Shown here one piece after another: positions 17,812 through 26,672 of a stretch of DNA of 64,000 bases; within the stretch, counting starts at the first letter, position 1; each line of letters starts with the position of its first letter. The translations under genes and the position numbers were made by a program. The notes below the pieces were generated by a model. The model was not told where the DNA came from, searched no databases, and saw nothing but the letters and a program-made list of their open reading frames with translations. The stretch comes from Bacteroidetes bacterium SCGC AAA795-G10. GTDB taxonomy: Bacteria > Bacteroidota > Bacteroidia > Flavobacteriales > Flavobacteriaceae. The stretch spans positions 1 through 64,000 of the forward strand of contig QFDA01000003.1 of the NCBI GenBank assembly GCA_003130815.1. The letters run 5' to 3'.

Positions 17812-18992
17812 TAAAGTTTGAAATAGTCTATATAAGTTGACAAATCCTTATCACCTCTACCAGAACAATTAAAAACAATTATTTCCTCTGGACCAAATTT
17901 ACGGACATCAAGAACCGCAAATGCATGAGCTGTTTCAATCGCTGGAATAATACCTTCGGTTTGAGATAAAGTTAGCCCCCAATCCATTGCCTCTTGATCA
18001 GGTATAGAGATAAATTCGGCCCTCTTAGATCTGAATAGATGAGCATGCATTGGCCCTACACCAGGATAATCTAAACCTGCTGAAATGGAGTAGGGTTCTG
18101 TAATTTGTCCATCACTGGATTGCATCAAAAGAGTTTTGCTACCGTGTATTATTCCTTCTTTACCTAGCGCAGATGTAGCAGCACTTTGACCTGAATCAAT
18201 ACCCTTACCTGCGGCTTCTATTGCAATTATATTAACCCGTTCATCGTTTAAGTAATGATAATATAGACCTGCAGCATTACTACCCCCACCAACACAAGCA
18301 ATGACATGGTTGGGATAGTCTCTTCCCTCTTGTTCTTCAAGTTGCCATTTTGTTTCTTCACTAATAACTGATTGAAAACGTGCAACCATATCTGGATAAG
18401 GGTGAGGTCCAACTACTGAACCAATTATATAATGTGTATCTATTGGATTGTTTATCCAGTCCCGAATTGCTTCGTTCGTTGCGTCTTTGAGAGTTTTACT
18501 ACCGGACTTTGCTGAACGTACCTCAGCACCCAACATTTTCATTCGAGCTACATTAGGTGCTTGCCGGTGAATATCTAATTCGCCCATATATACAATACAC
18601 TCGATACCCATTAATGCACAAACAGTCGCTGTAGCAACACCATGTTGTCCAGCTCCTGTTTCGGCAATAATTCTATTTTTTCCAAGACGTTTTGCTAAAA
18701 GTATCTGCCCTATTGTATTGTTTACTTTATGAGCCCCAGTATGACATAAGTCCTCTCTCTTTAAATAAATTTTTGTCTTGTATTTTTTTGATAAGCGACT
18801 TGCAAAATATAGTGGTGTGGGTCGTCCAACATAAACTTTTAAAAGATTTTCAAACTCTTTTTTAAAATCAGCTCGCCGAGTTATTTCTAAATAATTATTA
18901 CGCAATTCAGCCACATTTGGATATAACATTTCTGGAATAAAAGCCCCTCCAAAATCACCATAATATCCTTTTTCATTTACATTATAATTCAT
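17811..18992 (-). CDS. trpB: Tryptophan synthase beta chain
   Basis: PLP enzyme that joins indole and serine to give tryptophan. The PLP lysine is Lys89 in LCHTGAHKVNN, and the phosphate loop GGGSNAAG and the ETGAGQHGVA segment are present. Length 393 aa is typical of TrpB1. It overlaps trpF by 11 bases upstream and trpA by one base downstream, in the order trpEGDCFBA. Confidence 0.97.
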   Translation of the reverse strand: MNYNVNEKGYYGDFGGAFIPEMLYPNVAELRNNYLEITRRADFKKEFENLLKVYVGRPTPLYFASRLSKKYKTKIYLKREDLCHTGAHKVNNTIGQILLAKRLGKNRIIAETGAGQHGVATATVCALMGIECIVYMGELDIHRQAPNVARMKMLGAEVRSAKSGSKTLKDATNEAIRDWINNPIDTHYIIGSVVGPHPYPDMVARFQSVISEETKWQLEEQEGRDYPNHVIACVGGGSNAAGLYYHYLNDERVNIIAIEAAGKGIDSGQSAATSALGKEGIIHGSKTLLMQSSDGQITEPYSISAGLDYPGVGPMHAHLFRSKRAEFISIPDQEAMDWGLTLSQTEGIIPAIETAHAFAVLDVRKFGPEEIIVFNCSGRGDKDLSTYIDYFKL

Positions 18993-19599
18993 ACAATTTC
19001 TTTTTAAACAATTTTAATTTATCAATATTTTTTTTTGCAGGTGAAATTTCAAATTTACTATTTACATCAATAGCATATATCGGTAATTGAGAATTTAATA
19101 ATTTTTTGATTTGATCTATGTTATCTATGCCAATTCCACCACTTAGAAAGAATGGTTTTTGAAGTGGATAATTTTTAAGAATATCCCAATCAAAATTTAT
19201 ACCGTTTCCACCTGGCAGATCTCCTTTTGTGTCAAATAAAAAAAAGTTGCAATTTTTTTCATAGCTTTTCAAAATTGAAAAGTTATAATTATCACTTATC
19301 GAAAATGTTTTAATTACCTCAACATTTAAGTTTTTTATCACCTTGCAATAATCAGGTGTTTCGTCACCGTGTAATTGTACTGCACTCAATTGATGTTTTA
19401 CTATCATGGTTTCGATATAATCTATTGAAGCATTAACAAAGACTCCCGTTTTTTTAATACTATCGACTATTTTTGGAGTTTTATCAGTAACGTATCTTTC
19501 CGAAGGGGCCCAAAAAATAAAGCCAATATAGTTTGGTTTCAGCTTACAAAGTGAAGTTATGTTTTCAAACTCTCGCATGCCACAAACCTTTAATTTCAT
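18982..19599 (-). CDS. trpF: Phosphoribosylanthranilate isomerase
   Basis: TIM-barrel enzyme for the Amadori rearrangement of PRA to CdRP. The catalytic cysteine is Cys6 in KVCGMRE and the general acid lies in FLFDTKGDLPGG; the phosphate site is SGGIGIDNI. At 205 residues it is a single-domain TrpF, separate from TrpC. Start overlaps the trpC stop by one base (TAATG). Confidence 0.95.
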   Translation of the reverse strand: MKLKVCGMREFENITSLCKLKPNYIGFIFWAPSERYVTDKTPKIVDSIKKTGVFVNASIDYIETMIVKHQLSAVQLHGDETPDYCKVIKNLNVEVIKTFSISDNYNFSILKSYEKNCNFFLFDTKGDLPGGNGINFDWDILKNYPLQKPFFLSGGIGIDNIDQIKKLLNSQLPIYAIDVNSKFEISPAKKNIDKLKLFKKKLYEL

Positions 19600-20381
19600 T
19601 ATGTAATTTTTTTGATAAAATCTTTAGCTGTATTCCCAGGGTGATCTGATTTCATAAAGTTTTCACCAATTAAAAATCCTTTGTAGCCGAATTCTATTAA
19701 TTCTTTAATACTATTAGGATCACTTATTCCGCTCTCTGATACTTTTAAAAACTGATCAGGTATTTTTTCTGCTAAACCTCTGCTTGTCTCTAATGATACT
19801 TCAAAGGTTTTTAGGTTCCTATTGTTAACTCCAAATAAATCAATTGTTGGCATAATTGACTTTTCGATTTCTTCAAGGTTATGAACCTCCAACAATACTT
19901 CTAAGCCTAAGTTATTTGCTAGAGACGAAAAATTCTTAATTTCATTTCTAGATAATATCGCTGCAATAAGAAGAATAACGTCAGCCCCATTAGCTTTGGC
20001 TTCAATTATTTGATATTCGTCAATAACAAAGTCTTTTCTAAGAAGAGGTAAACTAATTATTGATCTTGAAAGAATTAAATCTTCGAGAGACCCACTAAAA
20101 TATTTTCCATCAGTTAAAACAGACATTCCACTCACACCAGCGTCCTCATACTCTTTAGCAACTTTAGTTACAGAAAGTGAACTATTAATATTTTTTTTTG
20201 AAGGGGAACGACGTTTGAATTCTGCGATAATACCAAAATCATTAATCTTAATTTTCTTTACAAGCGAGTTACAATGCCTATCGAAAAGAGGAGATTTTTC
20301 TAAATATGAGATTGGAAGTAATTTTTTTTTCTGAATCACTTCAACTTTTTTATCAGCTACTATTTTATTGAGAATATTCAT
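19599..20381 (-). CDS. trpC: Indole-3-glycerol phosphate synthase
   Basis: TIM-barrel enzyme that closes the indole ring. Family motifs are EFKRRSPSKK near the N-terminus, LRKDFVIDEYQI, VNNRNLKTFEV and SESGI. Length 260 aa fits. It overlaps trpD by 4 bases (ATGA type) and trpF by one, so the whole pathway segment is translationally linked. Confidence 0.95.
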   Translation of the reverse strand: MNILNKIVADKKVEVIQKKKLLPISYLEKSPLFDRHCNSLVKKIKINDFGIIAEFKRRSPSKKNINSSLSVTKVAKEYEDAGVSGMSVLTDGKYFSGSLEDLILSRSIISLPLLRKDFVIDEYQIIEAKANGADVILLIAAILSRNEIKNFSSLANNLGLEVLLEVHNLEEIEKSIMPTIDLFGVNNRNLKTFEVSLETSRGLAEKIPDQFLKVSESGISDPNSIKELIEFGYKGFLIGENFMKSDHPGNTAKDFIKKIT

Positions 20382-21373
20382 TCTTTACTAATATTTTGAA
20401 GTTTGTTAAATGCTTCAAATGCTTTTCCTGATACCAAAGATTCTTTTGCCAATTTAAAACCCTCAATTGGAGAAAGATCTAAGGCAGTGGCAATAGCCAT
20501 ACCAGCATTTGCACAAACTACGTCTTCTTGTGACTTAGTACCCTTGTTTTGTAGTACATCTAAAAAAATTTTAGCTGATGATTTAACACTATTTCCACCT
20601 TGAATAGATTTTGCTCTTATTTGTTCTGTACCAAAATCTTTGGCTGTAATTAATTTTTCAAAATCATTTCCGATTGCTTTTACAGGGCCCGTTAAAGAAA
20701 TTTCATCATATCCGTCTAGGGAATAAATAATGGTAAAATTTATATTGGTTTTTTGTAATAGGTAATTATAAAGACGGGCTAGTTCAAGATTAAAAACTCC
20801 GGTTAGTTGATTTTTAGGAGAACATGGATTGACTAGCGGTCCAAGCATGTTAAAAAATGTTTTCAAACCTAGCTCCTTGCGAACTGGCCCAACATTTTTC
20901 ATAGCAGGATGAAATAAAGGAGCATGAAGAATACATATTCCAGCCTTCTCTAAACAACGTTTTAAAAAGTCTTTATTATTGGAAAATTTAATTTCTAAGG
21001 CTTCGAGTACATTACTGGAACCGCATCCTGAGGAAACCCCGTAATTCCCATGTTTTGTAACCTTTATACCAGCTCCTGCAGTTACAAATGAGGATAATGT
21101 TGAAATATTAAAAGTATCCTTACCATCACCACCTGTACCACACAAATCTATTGTGTTAAATTCACTTAAGTTTACTGAAATGCATAATTCGAGTAGTGCC
21201 TCTCGAAAACCTTCAAGCTCTTCAAGGCTAATATTTCGCATCATAAAGACAGTTAGAAAAGAAGCAATTTGTGAGTTATTATATTTGCCTTCAGCAATAT
21301 TTGTGATTATCTCTTTAGCCTCATTTTTGGTAAGGGATTCATAGTTCGTAAGTCTTTTAAGGGTAGTTTTCAT
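20378..21373 (-). CDS. trpD: Anthranilate phosphoribosyltransferase
   Basis: Attaches phosphoribosyl from PRPP to anthranilate. Motifs: DLCGTGGDGKDTFNIS (PRPP/Mg site), KHGNYGVSSGCGSSNVLE, and LGPLVNPCSPKNQLTGVF. The start is taken as ATG 21373, 2 bases after the trpG stop and giving MKTTLKRLTNYESL as in relatives (331 aa); an ATG at 21391, inside trpG, would add six residues. GCGSSN is GRNASS-like in position and slightly unusual in having an extra cysteine. Confidence 0.94.
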   Translation of the reverse strand: MKTTLKRLTNYESLTKNEAKEIITNIAEGKYNNSQIASFLTVFMMRNISLEELEGFREALLELCISVNLSEFNTIDLCGTGGDGKDTFNISTLSSFVTAGAGIKVTKHGNYGVSSGCGSSNVLEALEIKFSNNKDFLKRCLEKAGICILHAPLFHPAMKNVGPVRKELGLKTFFNMLGPLVNPCSPKNQLTGVFNLELARLYNYLLQKTNINFTIIYSLDGYDEISLTGPVKAIGNDFEKLITAKDFGTEQIRAKSIQGGNSVKSSAKIFLDVLQNKGTKSQEDVVCANAGMAIATALDLSPIEGFKLAKESLVSGKAFEAFNKLQNISKE

Positions 21374-21375
21374 AC

Positions 21376-21939
21376 CTAACTTTTTATCCAATTTTTTAAT
21401 ATTTTTTTTCCATTGGGAGTTAAGACTGATTCAGGATGGTATTGAACAGATCTAACATCATAAGTTTTGTGTCTTAAAGACATAAGATGCCCTTCATCAT
21501 CAAAAGATGTAGCTATTAATTCATTTGGTAATGGAGTAGCGACTACCCATGAATGGTATCGACCTATTTCAAACTTTTTTGGTAAGTCTTTAAAAAGTAT
21601 GTCACTTTCCGATATAGTTACAGACGTTGAAATGCCATGGTAAACTTTTTTCATATTGACAAGGGTTGCTCCAAAAACCTCACCAATTGCCTGCTGTCCT
21701 AGGCATACCCCTAGTATTTTTTTTATTGGAGCATAATGTCGAATAGCTTCTTTTAATAAACCAGATTCATCAGGTATTCCAGGACCGGGAGATAAAAGAA
21801 TTAATGGATATTCATCAATTTCATCAAGTTTGAATTCATCATTACGTTTTACTGTAACATTACAATCAAGCTCTTCTAGATAATGAACAAGATTATATGT
21901 AAAGGAGTCGTAATTATCTATAACAAAAACTTTTTTCAT
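21376..21939 (-). CDS. trpG: Anthranilate synthase glutamine amidotransferase subunit
   Basis: Class I glutamine amidotransferase that feeds ammonia to TrpE. The catalytic triad is Cys79 (GVCLGQQ), His168 and Glu170 (YHPES). N-terminal IDNYDSFTYNLVHYL is diagnostic. At 187 residues it is a stand-alone TrpG. Three bases separate it from trpE. In some bacteria this subunit also serves folate synthesis; no pabA/pabB is nearby to test that. Confidence 0.95.
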   Translation of the reverse strand: MKKVFVIDNYDSFTYNLVHYLEELDCNVTVKRNDEFKLDEIDEYPLILLSPGPGIPDESGLLKEAIRHYAPIKKILGVCLGQQAIGEVFGATLVNMKKVYHGISTSVTISESDILFKDLPKKFEIGRYHSWVVATPLPNELIATSFDDEGHLMSLRHKTYDVRSVQYHPESVLTPNGKKILKNWIKS

Positions 21940-21942
21940 TAA

Positions 21943-23343
21943 TTAAATTTTTTCTGCTTGTAATAAAGCTTTGTCTAAAGCACCTAACTTATTATATACT
22001 TCTTGCAATTCATTTTCAGGTACAGAAGCTGCTACAATTCCTGCTCCAGCTTGATAATGCAATCTATTGTTCATACTCAAAAATGATCGTATTATTATTG
22101 CATGGTTAAAATTTCCATAGAAGTCCATATATCCAATAGCTCCACCGTAAAAATTTCGTTGTGTTTTTTCATATTTATCTATAAGTTGAAGTGCCTTATG
22201 TTTTGGCGCTCCACTTAAAGTACCTGCAGGAAATGTGTCTGCTACTACTCTAAATGTCTTGGCTGAATCTTTCATAGTGCATGTAACTTTAGAAACCAAA
22301 TGTATTACATGCGAAAAAAATTGAATTTCACGATTTTTTTCTACCAAAACATTTGAACCGTTTCTACTCAAGTCGTTTCTAGCTAAATCGACTAACATTA
22401 CATGCTCACTATTTTCTTTTGGATCTTTGGATAATTCTTTAGCTGCTTGAGTATCTTTAAGGTCATTACCTGTTCTTCTGAAAGTACCAGCAATAGGATG
22501 AATTTCGGCTTTTCCATTTTCAACAATTAATTGAGCTTCTGGTGAACTTCCAAATATCTTGAAATATCCATAGTCGAAAAAAAATAGATAAGGTGATGGA
22601 TTTATGGAACGAAGAGTTCTATATACATTAAATTCGTCACCTTTAAATTGTTGTGAAAATTGACGAGACAATACTAGTTGAAATACATCTCCTCTGTAGC
22701 AATGTTCTTTTCCTTTTTTTACAAAATCAATAAATTCTGAATCAGTTAGATTAGAAGATTTTTCTCCAACTTTTTCAAATTTGAAGGGAGTACTAATTTG
22801 AGAATTTAATAAGTTTTCTATCTTATCTAAATTATGATCACCATCATAAATATTAGAAAATAAATAGGCTTCATGATTAAACAAACTTATGGCAATAATA
22901 TTTTCATATACAGCATAATACATGTCAGGTATATCTATTCCGGTTTTATTTCTGTCTAGTTTAATTTTATCAAAACGCTCAACAGCTTCATGAGCGATAA
23001 ATCCAAAAACACCATTACTAATAAATTCAAAGGGTAGTTTTTCACTTTTAAATTGAGTTGAGAATTCATGTACTCGTTCGGGAATGTCAATTGATTCATC
23101 TACTTTCTCAACTATTGAACTTTTATCAGGAAAATGAGTTGTTAATTTTTTATTTTTTAATTCAATTGAGGCAATAGGATTACAGCATATGTATGAAAAG
23201 TTTTTGTTATTTGAAGAATAATCACTACTCTCAAGAAGTAGGGAATGTGGAAATACATCTCTTACTTTCAGATAGACATTTACTGGTGTAATTGTGTCTG
23301 CTAGGATTTTTTTAAATACTGTTTTTAAAGAATAAATTTTCAT
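21943..23343 (-). CDS. trpE: Anthranilate synthase component I
   Basis: Chorismate-using enzyme that starts the tryptophan branch. The N-terminal domain carries LLLESS (35-40), matching the LLES motif through which tryptophan inhibits TrpE. The catalytic domain shows GDVFQLVLSR, IHPIAGTFRRTG, DLARNDLSRNG and TFPAGTLSGAPK. Length 466 aa is typical for Flavobacteriia. The start lies only about 12 bases beyond a strong terminator hairpin that follows a Trp-rich leader peptide, so the enzyme appears controlled by both attenuation and feedback. Confidence 0.96.
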   Translation of the reverse strand: MKIYSLKTVFKKILADTITPVNVYLKVRDVFPHSLLLESSDYSSNNKNFSYICCNPIASIELKNKKLTTHFPDKSSIVEKVDESIDIPERVHEFSTQFKSEKLPFEFISNGVFGFIAHEAVERFDKIKLDRNKTGIDIPDMYYAVYENIIAISLFNHEAYLFSNIYDGDHNLDKIENLLNSQISTPFKFEKVGEKSSNLTDSEFIDFVKKGKEHCYRGDVFQLVLSRQFSQQFKGDEFNVYRTLRSINPSPYLFFFDYGYFKIFGSSPEAQLIVENGKAEIHPIAGTFRRTGNDLKDTQAAKELSKDPKENSEHVMLVDLARNDLSRNGSNVLVEKNREIQFFSHVIHLVSKVTCTMKDSAKTFRVVADTFPAGTLSGAPKHKALQLIDKYEKTQRNFYGGAIGYMDFYGNFNHAIIIRSFLSMNNRLHYQAGAGIVAASVPENELQEVYNKLGALDKALLQAEKI

Positions 23344-23354
23344 ACATCCACAAA

Positions 23355-23388
23355 ATTAAAAAAGGCCTGTCGTGATGACAAGCCTTTT
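23355..23388 (-). terminator. trp attenuator (rho-independent terminator)
   Basis: On the minus strand, AAAAGGCTTGTC (23388-23377) pairs with GACAGGCCTTTT (23371-23360) over 12 base pairs with one G-U, closing a 5-base loop ATCAC; a T-run follows. The hairpin lies between the leader peptide and trpE, where only an attenuator makes sense. I could not identify the competing antiterminator with confidence. Confidence 0.9.
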
Positions 23389-23410
23389 AAAATAGTAATA
23401 TTAGATTTCG

Positions 23411-23470
23411 TCACACGAGGTTTTGTTGCTTCGCATACCACCAGTTAATATTGTAAATAAAGTTTTCCAT
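23411..23470 (-). CDS. trpL: trp operon leader peptide with tandem Trp codons
   Basis: A 19-codon reading frame, ATG at 23470 to TGA at 23413-23411. It encodes MENFIYNINWWYAKQQNLV, with two adjacent TGG codons at positions 10-11 (23443-23438). It is followed, 22 bases after the stop, by a strong terminator directly upstream of trpE. Ribosome stalling at the two Trp codons when charged tRNA-Trp is scarce would be expected to prevent termination, as in enterobacterial trp leaders. It is too short for routine gene finding. A -7 box ends 4 bases before its ATG. Confidence 0.88.
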   Translation of the reverse strand: MENFIYNINWWYAKQQNLV

Positions 23471-23474
23471 TTAT

Positions 23475-23482
23475 CAAATATA
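23475..23482 (-). promoter_or_regulatory. Putative -7 element TATATTTG of the trp operon
   Basis: Minus-strand TATATTTG, a perfect TAnnTTTG match, with 4 bases (ATAA) between its G and the leader ATG. Transcription from it would begin at about the leader start codon, giving a leaderless or nearly leaderless transcript. No clear -33 element is seen. Confidence 0.6.
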
Positions 23483-23548
23483 ACATAAATTTTAGAAACC
23501 TTTAACTTTAATAATTCTTCAAAAAGAATCAAAAAACTTTTATAGCAT

Positions 23549-24109
23549 TTAAAAATAAAGGCTGACTTCTAATTCGATATCGTCGTAAATAAGTTTATCA
23601 CCTAAATTAGAAAAAAAGCTTGATGATCTATGCTTAACATCAAATTTAGATCTATCAAAAACCATTTCTACTGTTGCTCCGTCATCGTTTAGTAATAATA
23701 TAAAATTAGTTGATTTAGTTATGCCTTTGATTGTTAAATCCCCTGTAACTTCATATTTATCTATGTCAATTTTTTCTGTAGAGGTTATCTTTAATGAAGA
23801 TCTGGGATATTCCTCCACTGAAAAAAAATCTTCAGAACGCAAATGATTTTCTAAATAATCTTTGGACCTTCCGGTCAAATCCTCATTCAATAAGCTTAAC
23901 ATATCAACAGTAAATTCACCCCCAACTATCAGATTGTTGTCGAACAGAATATTCCCTGATATGAATCTTAATGAGCCGTAGTGTATTTTAGTGGTAATTT
24001 CCTTTCCAGTCCATTTAATCTTGCTTAATTGTAGGTTTATATTTTTATTTTGCCCGAATAAATAGAGGTTTGTAAAGCATAGAAATATTAATGTAAATAA
24101 CTTTTTCAT
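23549..24109 (-). CDS. YceI family periplasmic protein
   Basis: A 186-residue secreted lipocalin-like protein. A signal peptide ends near FGQN; the YceI domain follows with TGKEITTKIHYGSLRFISG, GEFTVDMLSLL, YPRSSLKI and VTGDLTIKGITK. The family binds isoprenoid lipids or similar hydrophobic ligands in a beta-barrel and is often induced by stress. It lies upstream of the trp leader on the same strand but is separated from it by 78 bases that contain a promoter-like box. Confidence 0.9.
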   Translation of the reverse strand: MKKLFTLIFLCFTNLYLFGQNKNINLQLSKIKWTGKEITTKIHYGSLRFISGNILFDNNLIVGGEFTVDMLSLLNEDLTGRSKDYLENHLRSEDFFSVEEYPRSSLKITSTEKIDIDKYEVTGDLTIKGITKSTNFILLLNDDGATVEMVFDRSKFDVKHRSSSFFSNLGDKLIYDDIELEVSLYF

Positions 24110-24227
24110 GATTTTTTTTTGAAAATTAAAAAATTATTTTTGAAGTAATAAATATATTTAAATTCAAATTACGTTGATACTATTTTTTCAACTTGTTTAA
24201 TCACAATCACAGTTGTAATTTTAACTC

Positions 24228-24536
24228 ATGGATTTAAGTCAAAATGAATGGGCAGCAATGTACCAAAGTAAAGAAGAAACCATTTTATTAGATGTTCGAA
24301 CCTTAGAGGAGTATAATCAGGGACATATCCCAAATGCTAAATTGATCGATATTCAAAACCCTCCAAATTTCTTACATGAATTAGAATTACTTAACCCTTC
24401 AAAAACATATTTAGTTTACTGTAGGTCCGGGGCTAGAAGTTCACAAGCATGTATATTGATGAAAAATAAAGGGATAGAAAACTGTTTTAATTTACTAGGA
24501 GGTTTAAATCAGTGGAACGGGGAGATTGTTACTTAA
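24228..24536 (+). CDS. Rhodanese-like domain protein
   Basis: A single rhodanese domain (102 aa). The active-site loop reads VYCRSGARSSQA with the sulfur-accepting cysteine, and the N-terminal ILLDVRTLEEYNQGHIPNA is typical. Cytoplasmic, with no signal peptide. Single-domain rhodaneses move sulfane sulfur among proteins; the partner is not visible. A PspC gene follows after one base. Confidence 0.9.
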   Translation: MDLSQNEWAAMYQSKEETILLDVRTLEEYNQGHIPNAKLIDIQNPPNFLHELELLNPSKTYLVYCRSGARSSQACILMKNKGIENCFNLLGGLNQWNGEIVT

Positions 24537-24537
24537 T

Positions 24538-24765
24538 ATGAAAAAATCAACTAAAGTTCGTATTTTCTTTGAACGAAATGGTTTTGCAGTGTGTTCTCGT
24601 TTAGCTGAAATATTGGGGATGAGAGTAAAAAGTGTTCGTTTATTTTTTATTTATGCCTCATTTACAACTCTTGTAGGAGGTTTTGTACTTTATTTAATAT
24701 TAGCACTTTGGCTAAAATTAAATAATCTAATTTATACTAAGCGTGCTTCAGTGTTTGATTTGTGA
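24538..24765 (+). CDS. PspC domain membrane protein
   Basis: A 75-residue protein with a PspC domain: an N-terminal cytosolic part with FAVCSRLAEILGMRVKSVRLFF and one membrane segment with GGFVLYLILALWL. PspC proteins take part in envelope-stress responses. ATG at 24538 is chosen, one base after the rhodanese stop; an upstream TTG in frame would overlap that gene without adding conserved sequence. Confidence 0.85.
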   Translation: MKKSTKVRIFFERNGFAVCSRLAEILGMRVKSVRLFFIYASFTTLVGGFVLYLILALWLKLNNLIYTKRASVFDL

Positions 24766-24884
24766 AATTAGAATTTTAACTTTTTATTTTCTCTTTATTT
24801 ACTTTTAAATAAATCTTTACCTTTTTATAATTTGATATTCTAATCCTTTTTATGATATTGAACTACTAAACCTTCAATCGAAAA

Positions 24885-26498
24885 ATGAAACGTAAAAATC
24901 TTACTAGAAATACTTTATTATATTTTTTCTTTTTTTCATGTGGTGACCTTTTTTCCCAAAAGCGTGGATTAGATGAACAAATTAATGAAGCTTTTACTCC
25001 AATTGCAAAATGGTGGGAAGGATTAATACTTCATAATTTTCCAGGCACGGGAATTCCAACAATAATAATCCTATTAGTTGGAGGAGCATTATTTTTTACT
25101 TTCTATTTTGGTTTTGTTAACATACGCCATTTTTCAACTGCAATAAATACAGTACGAGGAAAGTACGATAGTTTAGAAGAGAATATAAAGAAGAAACAAA
25201 AAAGTCAAAATTCCGAAAGTCCAGATATAAATGAATCAAAAAAAACTGACCAGGGTGAAGTAAGTCATTTTCAAGCATTAGCAACAGCAGTCTCTGGAAC
25301 TGTTGGAAATGGTAATATTGCTGGTGTAGCGCTGGCAATAGCAGTTGGGGGACCAGGGGCCACTTTTTGGATGATACTGTGCGGTTTAATAGGTATGTCA
25401 ACAAAATTTGTAGAATGCACTTTAGGAGTAAAATACAGAGATGTTGGTTCAGACGGTACGGTTTATGGTGGTCCTATGTACTATCTAACTAAAGGACTCA
25501 AAGAGAAAGGATATGTTTCTTTAGGAAAAACTTTAGCAGTAATATTTGCTTTTTTATGCATCGGGGCTTCTTTTGGTGGGGGCAATGCTGCTCAATCTAA
25601 TCAGGCTGCTATGCAACTTGTAAGCTCTTTTGGAATGACTGGTGGAAGTGCTAGAACTATAATAGGAATAATAATGATGATTTTGGTTGGTATCATAATA
25701 ATAGGTGGAATTAAGCGAATCGCTTCTGTAACTGAAAAGGTAGTTCCATTTATGGCGTTAATGTATATAATTGCCTGTTTGTATATCATTTTTTCAAACG
25801 TTAGTTTTGTTGATGATGCGTTTGGTATGATCTTTACCCAAGCATTTAGTCCTCAGGCTGGGCTTGGAGGCTTATTAGGTGTATTAATTACTGGCTTTAG
25901 GAGAGCTGCTTTTTCAAATGAGGCAGGAGCCGGTTCAGCATCAATTGCCCACTCAGCTGTGAAAACAAGATATCCAGCCTCAGAAGGTCTAGTTGCTCTA
26001 TTAGAACCATTTATTGATACGGTTGTTATATGTACAATGACAGCTTTGGTAATAATCATTTTCAATGGGAATAATAGTGTATTTGAATATGGAGGTATTG
26101 GAGGTGTAGTAATGATTGATGGGGTACCTGCTGAGGGCGCTGGGATTACTGCTGCTGCATTTTCAGAATACATTTCATTTTCCGGCCCTTTTCTCACCAT
26201 AGCTGTAGTATTGTTCGCAATATCAACGATGATTTCATGGTCATATTATGGTTTACAATCATGGATGTATATTTTTGGAAAAAGTAAAGCTTCTGAACTA
26301 ATTTATAAATCTATCTTTCTCATTTTTATTGTAATCGGAGCTGCTGGTGACATGTCATCAGTTTGGGCATTTTCAGATGCTATGATTCTGGCACTAGTTT
26401 TTCCTAACATGATAGGACTATTAATTCTATTCCCAAGAGTTAGAGATGAATTGAATAGTTACTTAAATTCAATTAAGGTATTAAAAATTAAAAACTAA
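24885..26498 (+). CDS. Alanine:sodium symporter, AGCS family
   Basis: A 537-residue polytopic transporter. After an N-terminal hydrophobic signal-like segment and a periplasmic stretch come the AGCS motifs SGTVGNGNIAGVALAIAVGGPGA, GGPMYYLTKGL and FSNEAGAGSASIAHSA. A charged linker rich in Lys/Ser (residues about 90-125) between the first segments is common in Bacteroidota versions. It imports alanine or glycine with sodium, consistent with a marine lifestyle. No partner genes adjoin. Confidence 0.92.
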   Translation: MKRKNLTRNTLLYFFFFSCGDLFSQKRGLDEQINEAFTPIAKWWEGLILHNFPGTGIPTIIILLVGGALFFTFYFGFVNIRHFSTAINTVRGKYDSLEENIKKKQKSQNSESPDINESKKTDQGEVSHFQALATAVSGTVGNGNIAGVALAIAVGGPGATFWMILCGLIGMSTKFVECTLGVKYRDVGSDGTVYGGPMYYLTKGLKEKGYVSLGKTLAVIFAFLCIGASFGGGNAAQSNQAAMQLVSSFGMTGGSARTIIGIIMMILVGIIIIGGIKRIASVTEKVVPFMALMYIIACLYIIFSNVSFVDDAFGMIFTQAFSPQAGLGGLLGVLITGFRRAAFSNEAGAGSASIAHSAVKTRYPASEGLVALLEPFIDTVVICTMTALVIIIFNGNNSVFEYGGIGGVVMIDGVPAEGAGITAAAFSEYISFSGPFLTIAVVLFAISTMISWSYYGLQSWMYIFGKSKASELIYKSIFLIFIVIGAAGDMSSVWAFSDAMILALVFPNMIGLLILFPRVRDELNSYLNSIKVLKIKN

Positions 26499-26649
26499 TT
26501 TGAAGACTGATAGCTTTTTGCATAGCAAACTATTCTAAACCATTAATAGTTATTTATTTAATAATTTCATTATAATAAAGTGTTTATAACAATACCTATT
26601 TTGTCTTAACTTTTTGTAATTATCCCAAACAAACTCTAAATAATAAAAC

Positions 26650-26657
26650 TATATTTG
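26650..26657 (+). promoter_or_regulatory. Putative -7 element TATATTTG for acyl-CoA dehydrogenase
   Basis: A perfect TAnnTTTG match 15 bases before the ATG at 26673, the usual short 5' leader for this phylum. No clear -33 element is visible. Confidence 0.5.
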
Positions 26658-26672
26658 TAATAAAACTTGTTT

